A stretch of 64,000 nucleotides of DNA from Clostridiales bacterium (GTDB lineage: Bacteria; Bacillota; Clostridia; Oscillospirales; Oscillospiraceae), in assembly GCA_003150355.1 (NCBI GenBank), contig QAMJ01000017.1:1-64000 (forward strand), in the 5' to 3' direction. Below are positions 8,591 through 16,247 of the stretch, in pieces. A program made the position numbers and the translations under genes. The notes under the pieces are model-generated. The model made no database searches and had not been told where the DNA came from. It saw only the letters and a program-made list of their open reading frames with translations. Each line of letters opens with the position of its first letter. Position 1 is the stretch's first letter.

Positions 8591-9226
8591 TTAAACATTT
8601 CCTGTGGCAAACTCGCGCGTGAACATATCGCACATGGCATGCAACCGAGTGCAGGCGTCAAGCTCATTTACACTTGGTACGCCGACAGTGAGGCGCTGCA
8701 TCATACCAAGAATTGAGTCGTAAGCGTTGTAATAAAGCTGTTTTATATTGGCGTTAGGAGAGACTGTCCCATCAGCCAGTCCTTTACGTATTGCTATAGA
8801 CAGCGGCCCTGTATATCTCTCAAAACGCTCGGGTGGGCGGTTGATAACATGGCTGTTCTTACCGACCTGATACAAAGCAACCTCTGCATCCAGTGAGAAA
8901 CGAATCCCTTCCGGATCTACAAACAGCATATCCGAATAGCTTTTAAGGATGATGCTTATTTGTTCGATTCCAGTCAGCGTGTCAAAAGCTTTCTGCTCGA
9001 GTTCTTTGTATATATGGGCTTTTACGCGCTCCCAGTAACAAAATGTCGATGCGATGATTAAATCTTCTTTTGAACTGTAATACCGGTATATTGAACGCTC
9101 GGTTAAGCCAGAAGCTGCAGCAATTTCAGACAGCGTGGTTTTATTTATTCCTTTTTTTATAAAGCAGTTCAGTGCATTGTTTGTGACGAGACGTATATTG
9201 TTTTCTCTTATTTCTTCAAGTGACAT
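8591..9226 (-). CDS. TetR-family transcriptional regulator of the enoate reductase/dehydratase operon
   Basis: 211 aa from the start at 9226 (MSLEEIRENN). The upstream extension of the frame runs through the operator and is not used. The N-terminal helix-turn-helix is clear: FIKKGINKTTLSEIAAASGLTE followed by SIYRYYSSKEDLIIAS, the YxYFxxKxxL signature of TetR proteins. The C-terminal ligand domain is not identifiable by eye. Identical palindromes precede this gene (9249) and the operon it faces (8519), so self-regulation and control of the operon by an acyl or enoate effector is a reasonable inference. Confidence 0.9.
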   Translation of the reverse strand: MSLEEIRENNIRLVTNNALNCFIKKGINKTTLSEIAAASGLTERSIYRYYSSKEDLIIASTFCYWERVKAHIYKELEQKAFDTLTGIEQISIILKSYSDMLFVDPEGIRFSLDAEVALYQVGKNSHVINRPPERFERYTGPLSIAIRKGLADGTVSPNANIKQLYYNAYDSILGMMQRLTVGVPSVNELDACTRLHAMCDMFTREFATGNV

Positions 9227-9248
9227 ATGGCAAACCTTAACAATTAAA

Positions 9249-9267
9249 ATGTCATATATACTGACAT
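9249..9267. promoter_or_regulatory. TetR-type operator upstream of the regulator gene
   Basis: ATGTCA, TATATAC, TGACAT: same half-sites and spacing as the palindrome at 8519-8541, differing at one spacer base. It starts 23 bases before the tetR start codon, a position suited to autorepression. Confidence 0.8.
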
Positions 9268-9316
9268 CTCTAACGATAACACAACTGCATGAAAAATTCA
9301 AGCATAATTGTTGGAT

Positions 9317-9469
9317 TATTGGCAAGCGCATGAGAGCGACATCATCATCCACAAGGCGGCGAAAAATGCGTTTGACAATCTGGCGCTGAAAAAACTGCCA
9401 ACAGTCAAGAGCCTGCAAGCGGAGCCGGAAAAACATATCAAGTCAGGATTTGACGGGCGTTTCACATGA
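9317..9469 (+). pseudogene. Relaxase/mobilisation protein C-terminal remnant
   Basis: A 50-codon open stretch without a start codon reads YWQAHESDIIIHKAAKNAF and later LALKKLPTVKSLQAE, then diverges and stops. From memory this matches the C-terminal region of MobA-type relaxases of clostridial mobile elements (typically ...KKLPTVKSLQAEYA...). No upstream part remains. It indicates that a mobilisable element was once at this spot. Confidence 0.55.
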
Positions 9470-9500
9470 GACAACCGTGGGAGACATGCAGCGAATCTCA

Positions 9501-10127
9501 TCACGCTTCTGCCAGATCGGCAATCAGCTTGATGTCGCTGACCGCCAGAGCAAGCTGGAGCTTGTTTTCAAACCCTGTTTTTTGCAGCATGTTTGCCACA
9601 TGGAATTTGACCGTCGACATCTCGCAGCCCATCTCCGCTGCGATGCGCGTGTAAGACAAGCCCCGCATCAGATGCCGCAGAACTTTCAATTCCGTCTTTG
9701 TAAATTCCGTGCTTTTTGCCATGCCGATCTCAACCGTCGGGGGCGCGTCCGGAAAAATATGTTCCCCCGCCATCGTTTGTCGGACAACATCCATCAAACG
9801 CTTCTGCATAGAGTCCTTATACCACAGGCTGTCGGCCCCGGCCCTTTTTGCCTCGTCCAGAACCGCGCAGTCGATCAGCGAGGTCACAACAATAATTTTG
9901 CTCCTCGGCTGTATGGCTTTGATCTGGCGAACGGCAGTCAGACCGTTCTCACGGTTCTCCGTTTGCACATCCATCAAAATCAGATCGACGGAGCTTGTCC
10001 GGCACACCTCAACCGCCTGCTTTGCGCCGGGGATGGACGCCGTGATCCGGTATCCGTCCTCGGCACGGAAATAGCTTTCCAGCAGACTGCGGATCATGGT
10101 CTGGTCTTCAACGATCATCACTCTCAT
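9501..10127 (-). CDS. NarL/LuxR-family response regulator
   Basis: 208 aa. The receiver domain starts MRVMIVEDQTMIRSLLESYF, with acidic pocket E7/D8, phosphoacceptor D53 (LILMDVQTE) and a conserved lysine in LWYKDSM. The C-terminal LuxR helix-turn-helix is FTKTELKVLRHLMRGLSYTR with MSTVKFHVANMLQKTGFENK. It overlaps the histidine kinase gene by 20 bases and is the last gene of a three-gene sensory operon. The target promoter is unknown; the divergently placed lipoprotein and small-gene region at 12.9-15.8 kb is one possibility. Confidence 0.92.
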   Translation of the reverse strand: MRVMIVEDQTMIRSLLESYFRAEDGYRITASIPGAKQAVEVCRTSSVDLILMDVQTENRENGLTAVRQIKAIQPRSKIIVVTSLIDCAVLDEAKRAGADSLWYKDSMQKRLMDVVRQTMAGEHIFPDAPPTVEIGMAKSTEFTKTELKVLRHLMRGLSYTRIAAEMGCEMSTVKFHVANMLQKTGFENKLQLALAVSDIKLIADLAEA

Positions 10128-11076
10128 GTGCTGCTCCTTCCTGTTCCGGCAAACTGATTATCAGCTTAAAGCGAGGGCTGCTCCAAACCTCCATTTTGCC
10201 GCCTGCTTCTTCTATACGTTGACGCAGCATGGAAAGGCCTCCGCCCTCTGTGATCTTTTCCTTTGGCACCGCGCCGTTGTTGGTCAGGGAAACCTCCACG
10301 CAGTCCGGCTTCTGCCAAAAGCACACATACAATTCTGTGCCGTCTGCGTGACGGACACAGTTCGCCGCACATTCGCAGATCGCCAGTGCGCTCAGTGCGC
10401 GCATCCACTTCTTTTGCGGCTCATCCCCTGTCAGCAGAACTCTAACGCCTAGCTCTTCCGCTCGTTTTTTCGCCGCCTCCAGCGGTTCGGATTGCACCGA
10501 TATCTGGCTGGAGCGGTAAAGCACTGAAATCGACTGTTCCCACAGCGCCGCGTTTGCACGAAGTTCCTTCAGGTCCGTGTGCTGGAGCAGCACACGGCGC
10601 GCCGCGAGAATACTGTGCCCAATGTCATCGTGTACACGCAGCTTCATCGCCAGCGTCTCTTCCTCCCGGATGATCTCCGGCATCTGCACAAGCAGCAGCC
10701 GAAGCCGCTCATTCGCCTCCGCCAGCTTCGCATTTTCCTCTTTCAGCTGGTTCTGCTCCCGGATCAGCTCCGTAACGTCTGCGGCAGTGATCTGCGTATA
10801 GCGGACGCCCGCTTTTGTTGCGATCTGCTCCTGCGCAAAGCGCAGCACCTTCCCGTCCGGAAAGCGGTAAATCCGAAGGCGCAGATCCAAACAGCACACA
10901 TTTGCGGGCGGCGCTTGCAGGGCGCTCTGCATCTCTGCAAGCGACTGTATGCCGCCTTTTCGCAGCCACTTTGCAATGGCAAGCATCCGGCGGTTGATGA
11001 GCCGCACCACGCCGTTTTTATCGAAGAAGCAGGCCGCGATGGGCAGACTGTCGAAACTTTCCTTAATCCTGTCCAT
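10108..11076 (-). CDS. Cytoplasmic sensor histidine kinase with PAS-like N terminus
   Basis: 322 aa without membrane segments. Residues 1-105 are PAS-like (LPIAACFFDKNGVVRLINRR). A coiled coil follows (REQNQLKEENAKLAEANERL), then a dimerisation/phosphotransfer region with H149 in RVHDDIGHSILAARR, the HisKA_3-like HDxxGH pattern. The ATPase domain has CECAANCVRHADG as N-box (a cysteine stands where Asn is common, with Asn two residues on) and a glycine box TEGGGLSMLRQRIEEAGG. It overlaps the 7TM gene by 14 bases and the regulator by 20, so the three proteins are translationally coupled. It probably supplies the kinase activity that the upstream membrane protein appears to lack. Confidence 0.88.
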   Translation of the reverse strand: MDRIKESFDSLPIAACFFDKNGVVRLINRRMLAIAKWLRKGGIQSLAEMQSALQAPPANVCCLDLRLRIYRFPDGKVLRFAQEQIATKAGVRYTQITAADVTELIREQNQLKEENAKLAEANERLRLLLVQMPEIIREEETLAMKLRVHDDIGHSILAARRVLLQHTDLKELRANAALWEQSISVLYRSSQISVQSEPLEAAKKRAEELGVRVLLTGDEPQKKWMRALSALAICECAANCVRHADGTELYVCFWQKPDCVEVSLTNNGAVPKEKITEGGGLSMLRQRIEEAGGKMEVWSSPRFKLIISLPEQEGAAHESDDR

Positions 11077-12730
11077 GCGCCTTTACCCCCATAGATCGTT
11101 CCAGCTTCTGCGTCACATATTGCAGTCCGTCCTCATCCTGCTCCCATTCCAGACCTGGAAACCGCGCATGCAGCCCGCAGAGCGGCTCCGCCGCTGAAAC
11201 ACAGAGCGCAACCTCTACCCATCTACCAACCTCTATGGAGATCAGCAGCGCACGCAGCGATTCCAGTACCGTCTCCACGACCGCCTCAAACAGGTCGTAG
11301 ACCTGTGTCGCCTGTTCGACGGTAAGCTGACCTTCCCCCTTGATAATCGTCTTGCAGTCGGCACCATAGACACTGATATTCTCGGAAGATTCATTGAGGC
11401 ACAGCCGAAGCTCCTGCACGCTGATTGCACCGCGCTGCATGCCGACAAAAATCAGGTTGCTTCTACGCTTGATGTAGGTCCCGATGATGATGACCTGCCC
11501 GAGCAGGTGTCTGGCTCTGTCCGGATCCTCTGTTTTCTGCAAGTTAGCCAGCAGATCCCGCAGCATCGCGATCTGCCGGGCGGTTTGCGCCTCCATCATG
11601 TCATACAGGCGGTTTTCCTCTGTCAGCTTCAGCCATCTTGCGCGCTGTGCATTTTCCACTGCCAAAACGTCACCGGTATCACGCAGCTCATCCCTTGTCA
11701 GCTCCAGCGCCTTACGGATCTGATTCAGCGCGGAGATGTCCTCCTTCCAGAATACCCAGCCGCGGCGCAGCTTGTGCCGTTTCAAAAGCGTATCGTCGCC
11801 CAGATGGACGGTATCCTGCTGCATCTGCCGCAGCTCGCTTTGCGGCAAAGTTCCCTGCATGGCAACAGACACATATTGGGAGCAAAATGCAGAATCCGTA
11901 ATCTGGACAGGCAAACTCGTTGCCTCAAAAAGTTCGTCGTATCCGAGGTTGGACTGAATCAACCCGCATTGAATGCAGCATTCAAGGATGCTCGCAAAGA
12001 TCAGGCACTGCGATACCGTCATATCGCCCGCGAGAACCCAGACCCAATAGACCTTTTTAACATACGCGCAAGCATAGGCCAACGAAAGCGCAAGCGGAAC
12101 CAGCGGCAGCCAGCGAATTCTCCTACTGCGCGGGATGCGGCAGTTTTTCACCATCGAAAGCAACGCGAACCCCGCGCACAGGGCTGCCCAACCCAGCACA
12201 AAAAAATAGCCGCCCTCATACCGATACTCCCGATCCGATAAAACGCCGGTCGGGAAGGAAAACACCTGCTGGTGCAGATCATTGGTCAGAACGAGCAAAA
12301 GCAGCAATAGCGTTGGAAAATACAGAATCTTGGTCCATCGCGGTATCCGAAAATCCTCTCCCTTGCCCAGCGACCGGGAAACGAAGACCGACAGCATGGG
12401 GATGAACAGCATCGGGAAATAGTAAAAATACCACAGCCAGCGCTCTGCCTCCGTGTTTTCAATGGAAAATTTGATTGAGCGCAGAAGAATCCACAGCACC
12501 ATCAGCACCGAGATTGCCAGCAGATAGCGCCGCACCTGCGTCTGCACGATGCGGATCCATAGGGAGTAGCACCACGCGCTGAACAAAAACACATAGATCC
12601 CGCTTCGCAGGTGGCTGACAACCGGAGAATGAAAAAAATGCCGGCTTGCATATCGGAGCCACATGGCAAACGCGATGAGCGCCAACACGCCCAGTGCATA
12701 CAAGAGACTCTTTTTTATCGCTTTGCTCAT
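11063..12730 (-). CDS. 7TM sensor protein with degenerate histidine-kinase C terminus
   Basis: 555 aa from the start at 12730 (GGGAGG lies 8 bases before it). The first 260 or so residues hold about seven hydrophobic helices, as in HisKA_7TM sensors. A PAS-like linker follows (DELFEATSLPVQITDSAF), then a helical region resembling a histidine-kinase dimerisation domain. The C-terminal 150 residues resemble an HATPase fold in length, but I see no N-box asparagine or GxGLGL-type glycine box, and no HDxxGH histidine. I infer a receptor that works through the soluble kinase encoded directly downstream. The ligand is unknown. Confidence 0.75.
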   Translation of the reverse strand: MSKAIKKSLLYALGVLALIAFAMWLRYASRHFFHSPVVSHLRSGIYVFLFSAWCYSLWIRIVQTQVRRYLLAISVLMVLWILLRSIKFSIENTEAERWLWYFYYFPMLFIPMLSVFVSRSLGKGEDFRIPRWTKILYFPTLLLLLLVLTNDLHQQVFSFPTGVLSDREYRYEGGYFFVLGWAALCAGFALLSMVKNCRIPRSRRIRWLPLVPLALSLAYACAYVKKVYWVWVLAGDMTVSQCLIFASILECCIQCGLIQSNLGYDELFEATSLPVQITDSAFCSQYVSVAMQGTLPQSELRQMQQDTVHLGDDTLLKRHKLRRGWVFWKEDISALNQIRKALELTRDELRDTGDVLAVENAQRARWLKLTEENRLYDMMEAQTARQIAMLRDLLANLQKTEDPDRARHLLGQVIIIGTYIKRRSNLIFVGMQRGAISVQELRLCLNESSENISVYGADCKTIIKGEGQLTVEQATQVYDLFEAVVETVLESLRALLISIEVGRWVEVALCVSAAEPLCGLHARFPGLEWEQDEDGLQYVTQKLERSMGVKAHGQD

Positions 12731-12954
12731 GCCGCATGCCTCCCAACTCTGCACATTCGTATGGATAGTATATCATGCGGACAGAAAAAGGCAACACGGT
12801 TTTCCCCCTTCGCTGAGAGAATCGAGCCAAACGATGACCTTTGAACAAAAAATAATTGCAAACCCTATCCAATCGGCGGGGGCAGAAGGGAGCGATAACG
12901 GCTAAAATACAAATGAAGCATGCAAAAGAAGAGGAAGGCGGTGGAAAAGTACAG

Positions 12955-13338
12955 ATGCGAAGGATTGTGCTGGATATGAAAGGCGGACTTCTGGCGGAAG
13001 CGGTCATGCAGTCGCTTTCGGGATGCGACCCGGATTTTCTTGTCTACCGTTCTTCAAAGCCGGAGGAAACGCTTGCCCTGTGCCGAACCTGCCGTGCCAA
13101 TGTGTTGGTGATGGAGGTCATCCGCCAAGGCATCTGGAAGCTGAGCGAGCGGCTCAGGCTCTGCAGTGAGGTAAAACAGCTCGGTTGGGCCTGCAAGGTT
13201 CTGCTTCTGGTGGACGAGAACGCGGATGAATTGCTTGCCTCTGAGGTGCGGCAGGCTGTCAAAGATCAGTTGGTCGATAATTTTATTTACGCATCGGTGT
13301 CGCCTAAGTATCTTGCGGGCGTGATCGACACGCTTTGA
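12955..13338 (+). CDS. Stand-alone receiver-like protein, degenerate
   Basis: 127 aa starting MRRIVLDMKGGLLAEAVMQSL. A GGAAAAG motif precedes this start at suitable spacing; an in-frame upstream ATG (12913) lacks one. Alternating strands and helices (ANVLVMEVIRQG, CKVLLLVDENADELLASEV, VDNFIYASVSPKYLAGVIDTL) resemble a CheY-like receiver. The phosphoacceptor aspartate position appears to be occupied by Glu (VLVMEV) and no output domain is attached. It is divergent from the 7TM-sensor operon and heads a run of small, partly broken genes. A receiver decoy or adaptor role is possible but not shown. Confidence 0.6.
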   Translation: MRRIVLDMKGGLLAEAVMQSLSGCDPDFLVYRSSKPEETLALCRTCRANVLVMEVIRQGIWKLSERLRLCSEVKQLGWACKVLLLVDENADELLASEVRQAVKDQLVDNFIYASVSPKYLAGVIDTL

Positions 13339-13388
13339 AAGGATGGGTGAGAGATGGAAAAATCCTGCAAGAAGCGCCCATCTGACCG

Positions 13389-13559
13389 ATGCATCCGGTA
13401 TCGCTGACGTATCTCGCGGGTACGATCGATATGCTTTGGAAAGACCTGCTGGAGGCATGGAGCGAACCGTCTACTTACACGTTCTCCGTGGACGGCAGAG
13501 GCCTTACCATGAATGAGAACTCTGGCTACGGCATCAGCGGCACTTTTGCAAAAAAGTAA
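13389..13559 (+). pseudogene. Small ORF or remnant repeating the end of the receiver-like gene
   Basis: 56 codons, MHPVSLTYLAGTIDMLW onward, ending GYGISGTFAKK. Its first 15 residues repeat the C terminus of the preceding protein (ASVSPKYLAGVIDTL against HPVSLTYLAGTIDML), as if part of a paralogue was fused here. A short upstream frame at 13354 (MEKSCKKRPSD) ends after 17 codons. There is no good ribosome site at 13389. I read this as debris of a second copy rather than an independent gene. Confidence 0.4.
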
Positions 13560-13618
13560 GCCGCATAAGAAGCAATACGTATCATCCACCCACCGGACTT
13601 TAGAAAGGAGAAAACGTT

Positions 13619-13802
13619 ATGGATAACCTTACAGGCAGCATGAAAGACGTCGCATTCGCGACCAGTCCCCGTGAATTTGATCTTTCCTAATACGCTGACG
13701 GCTGGATTGTTCGGCATCGGGTACCTTGTCGACTTTATCAAGATTCTCTGCGGCAAGTTCACCGACAAGGACGGAAACCTTATTCAGCGTGTAAAGAAAT
13801 GA
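13619..13802 (+). pseudogene. Frameshifted TM2-domain protein remnant
   Basis: A strong GAAAGGAG precedes the ATG at 13619, but the frame stops after 23 codons (MDNLTGSMKDVAFATS...). Continuing in another frame, the sequence reads LTAGLFGIGYLVDFIKIL and CGKFTDKDGNLIQRVKK. This matches the C-terminal hairpin of TM2-domain membrane proteins (GLFGIGxxxDxxxILxGxFTDxxGxxI). The N-terminal half of the TM2 domain is missing, so the gene is both truncated and out of frame. Confidence 0.6.
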
Positions 13803-13891
13803 TGAAGGCAACCGGTCTCAGGTATGCACTTGTATTTTTCACCGGGATCGCATTTTACTTTCTGGTGATCAGTAGATTTGTGCATTCCTAA
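13802..13891 (+). CDS. Possible 29-residue membrane peptide
   Basis: ATG overlaps the stop of the TM2 remnant (TGATG). The 29 codons give MKATGLRYALVFFTGIAF and a short basic end, one predicted membrane span. It stops 19 bases before the next lipoprotein gene. The overlap and hydrophobic character suggest a real coupled mini-gene once following the TM2 gene; whether it is still translated is uncertain. Confidence 0.4.
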   Translation: MKATGLRYALVFFTGIAFYFLVISRFVHS

Positions 13892-13910
13892 AGAATATTG
13901 GGAGGGAATT

Positions 13911-15800
13911 ATGAAACAGACGAAGACCAAGCTTCTATGCCTGCTTATTGCGGCGCTGATGCTGCTCAGTCTCGCCGCCTGCGGCAAGGAGACGACGAAA
14001 GACTCCGATTTAATCAAGCTCGGTGACTATGAGCTGCTCTACAAGGGCGCGTGCATCATGGAGGATTCGGACGGAAATTATGCAATTGTTCTGACACTGG
14101 ACTTCACAAACAACGGCAAGGAGAATGCGTCGTATCTTTGGAGCATCGATGAAACAGTTATGCAAAACGGCGTAGAACTGGAAGTTGCAAATGTTTTTAC
14201 CGACTACGACACCTTTGAAACCGTGATAGAAGGCCAGTTTACGGAAATTGCTCCGGGTACGACGCTTGAGGTTAAAACAGCTTATGTGCTCAAGGACGCT
14301 GCTGCCAAGGTCGAGGCGACCTTTGAGCAGCTGTTCGGTAAGAAAAAAGGCACGATCACCATTGACCCTGCCACGCTCAGCCGGGAAGCGTCCGCCGATT
14401 CGACGGGCAGCACAGACACCACCCTTCCCGCTCCGACGGGTGATGCGCTGCTTGACTGGTGGAACGGCGCGTGGTATGGCTGGTGGACGATGACCGGCTG
14501 CTCGGGCGCTTACGAGAGCATGTCGGGACAGTGGTGGGACGCCTGCGCTGTCATCGACATCGGCTCGGATTATACGGGCACCGTCACGATCTGGGACGAG
14601 GACTACTCGAGAGCGGATCCGATGTTGCAGGCGTCGGTCACGCTGAACAGCGCCGGTGTCGGAGAGCACGGTACCGTGATGTCGGAGAGCGGCTACTTCA
14701 CGAATTTGCCTTTGGAGCATGCCGACTGGATCATCGATCCCGCGATCAACAGCCGTTTCCCCGATGTTGAAAACATGATCTGCATTGAGGGCTGGTACGA
14801 AGACGGCGACGATGAGTTTTACTACGAGGTTTATCTGCGCCCGTGGGGGCAGCTCTGGGATGACTTTGCTGCCGACTATCCTGACGATATCCCCTATTAC
14901 TATGACGACTGGTATCTCCCGCTCGTGGAGTCCGGCAGATCCATGCCGGATGTGGTCGGCGGCGAGGCCGTCTCTTCCAACTCGGCGGACGCGCCTGCTG
15001 CGCCCACCGCCGCGAACGTATCCGGCGGCGACGGCATCGTGACCGAGGAACAGGTACAGAAGGGCTACGTCTGGATGAACGAGGTCAATAATAATATTTT
15101 TGACGCTACTTACGATGATATCGCTGCCTACTTCGGCGTGGAAGGCCAGTTCGTCAAGGAAGAATACAGCGACCATATGAAGGCAAACTACCGCTACTAC
15201 AAATGGATCTCTGAGGACGACGGCTCCCATTTCATCTACGTCAATTTCAAGGAGAACGAGTCGGGCGTTTATACGGTAAGTGCGTACAACACCAGCGGCT
15301 TCTCCGGCAAGGAGGCCATTGCGAGGTATCTTGACATCGTCAAAGCAGAAGCCGCGGAGGCAAACAAGGCAGCGTCTGCAAATGCCGAGATGAAGGACTT
15401 CTCCGTGGAGGTTGCCCAGTTTGCACAAGACGATGTGAAGGTCAAGATCATGACGAAGATCCCGGTATCCGGCTGGTCGTACGATGATAGGGGGCGCTGC
15501 CTGGTGGAAAACGACGATCCCGCAGCGTTTGGTGCCGGCGCCATCCGGTTCGAGGTAAGAGAGAACGTTGAAAAATTCGATTACTACAAAGACAACTTCG
15601 AAAACTATCAGGATATTGAAGACCGCGTGATCGGCGGCATCACCTTCCATGGGCGCACCTACAGAAACATCGGCTATGATTGGATCGAGTACGTGGCGCA
15701 GCTTGACGACAACCGCGCCCTCTCCATCGGCCTTCGGAATATGGACTGCGTCCCGGGAACGATGCCCGACATCATTCTCAACAACATGACATTCCAGTAA
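13911..15800 (+). CDS. Large lipoprotein with N-terminal DUF5067-like domain
   Basis: 629 aa from 13911, preceded by GGGAGGG. The lipoprotein signal is MKQTKTKLLCLLIAALMLLS with lipobox LAAC. Residues 30-150 (KLGDYELLYKGACIMEDSDG through ALVLTLDFTNNGKENAS-type strands and EIAPGTTLEVKTAYVLKD) match the immunoglobulin-like DUF5067 family. The rest is rich in aromatic and acidic residues (WWNGAWYGWWTM, VYLRPWGQLWDDFAADYPDD) with at least one further beta-rich domain at the C terminus. Surface-exposed; function unknown. It is well separated from neighbours and followed by an imperfect GC-rich hairpin at about 15831-15865. Confidence 0.85.
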   Translation: MKQTKTKLLCLLIAALMLLSLAACGKETTKDSDLIKLGDYELLYKGACIMEDSDGNYAIVLTLDFTNNGKENASYLWSIDETVMQNGVELEVANVFTDYDTFETVIEGQFTEIAPGTTLEVKTAYVLKDAAAKVEATFEQLFGKKKGTITIDPATLSREASADSTGSTDTTLPAPTGDALLDWWNGAWYGWWTMTGCSGAYESMSGQWWDACAVIDIGSDYTGTVTIWDEDYSRADPMLQASVTLNSAGVGEHGTVMSESGYFTNLPLEHADWIIDPAINSRFPDVENMICIEGWYEDGDDEFYYEVYLRPWGQLWDDFAADYPDDIPYYYDDWYLPLVESGRSMPDVVGGEAVSSNSADAPAAPTAANVSGGDGIVTEEQVQKGYVWMNEVNNNIFDATYDDIAAYFGVEGQFVKEEYSDHMKANYRYYKWISEDDGSHFIYVNFKENESGVYTVSAYNTSGFSGKEAIARYLDIVKAEAAEANKAASANAEMKDFSVEVAQFAQDDVKVKIMTKIPVSGWSYDDRGRCLVENDDPAAFGAGAIRFEVRENVEKFDYYKDNFENYQDIEDRVIGGITFHGRTYRNIGYDWIEYVAQLDDNRALSIGLRNMDCVPGTMPDIILNNMTFQ

Positions 15801-15879
15801 GGGCGGCGTCCTTCTGAGAATTTATATGAAAACCGGCTCCCGCCCCATTTTGGAGCGGGAGAATCCGGCTGTTTGCGGA

Positions 15880-15937
15880 AAACGGAGGTCTTGTGGACAT
15901 CCATCCCACAGCATATTGGGTAAACGATTTTGAGCAT
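15880..15937 (-). mobile_element. IS110-family transposase N-terminal scrap
   Basis: On the minus strand, a GAGGGG ribosome site and ATG at 15937 lead into MLKIVYPICCGMDVHKTSV, the typical beginning of IS110/IS1111 transposases (YPICCGIDVHK, with the first catalytic Asp). Homology ends after about 20 residues. The remaining 15801-16235 intergenic sequence holds no gene I can support. Confidence 0.65.
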
Positions 15938-16247
15938 AACACATCCCCTCAAAACAGAATTTGATGGAACAGGCAGGGACTGGACGCTCACCGAAAGATT
16001 GAAGTAGTCCGTCTCTCCAAAGATAAGGTTACAGAGTGCAAAGCCCTACTCATTGGTGCTTGAAAGAGCATCCGGCAAACATAATCATTCAGTCCAACGC
16101 AAGGCTGGGCCTACTCTCCTTCACGTACTCTGCAGTGTGCCTGCTTCCTCAAGCATATTCTAACAAATTTTACAAGCTGCGATAGAAGCATCGCGTTTCA
16201 TTTCCCTTTGGTGCCTTGCAGCGCAGCGGAAAGGAATGGTCATAAAC

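Noticed and set aside
14010..15650. 546-codon minus-strand frame opposite the DUF5067-like lipoprotein
   Set aside because: The plus-strand gene has a signal peptide, ribosome site and domain match; the antisense frame has none of these.
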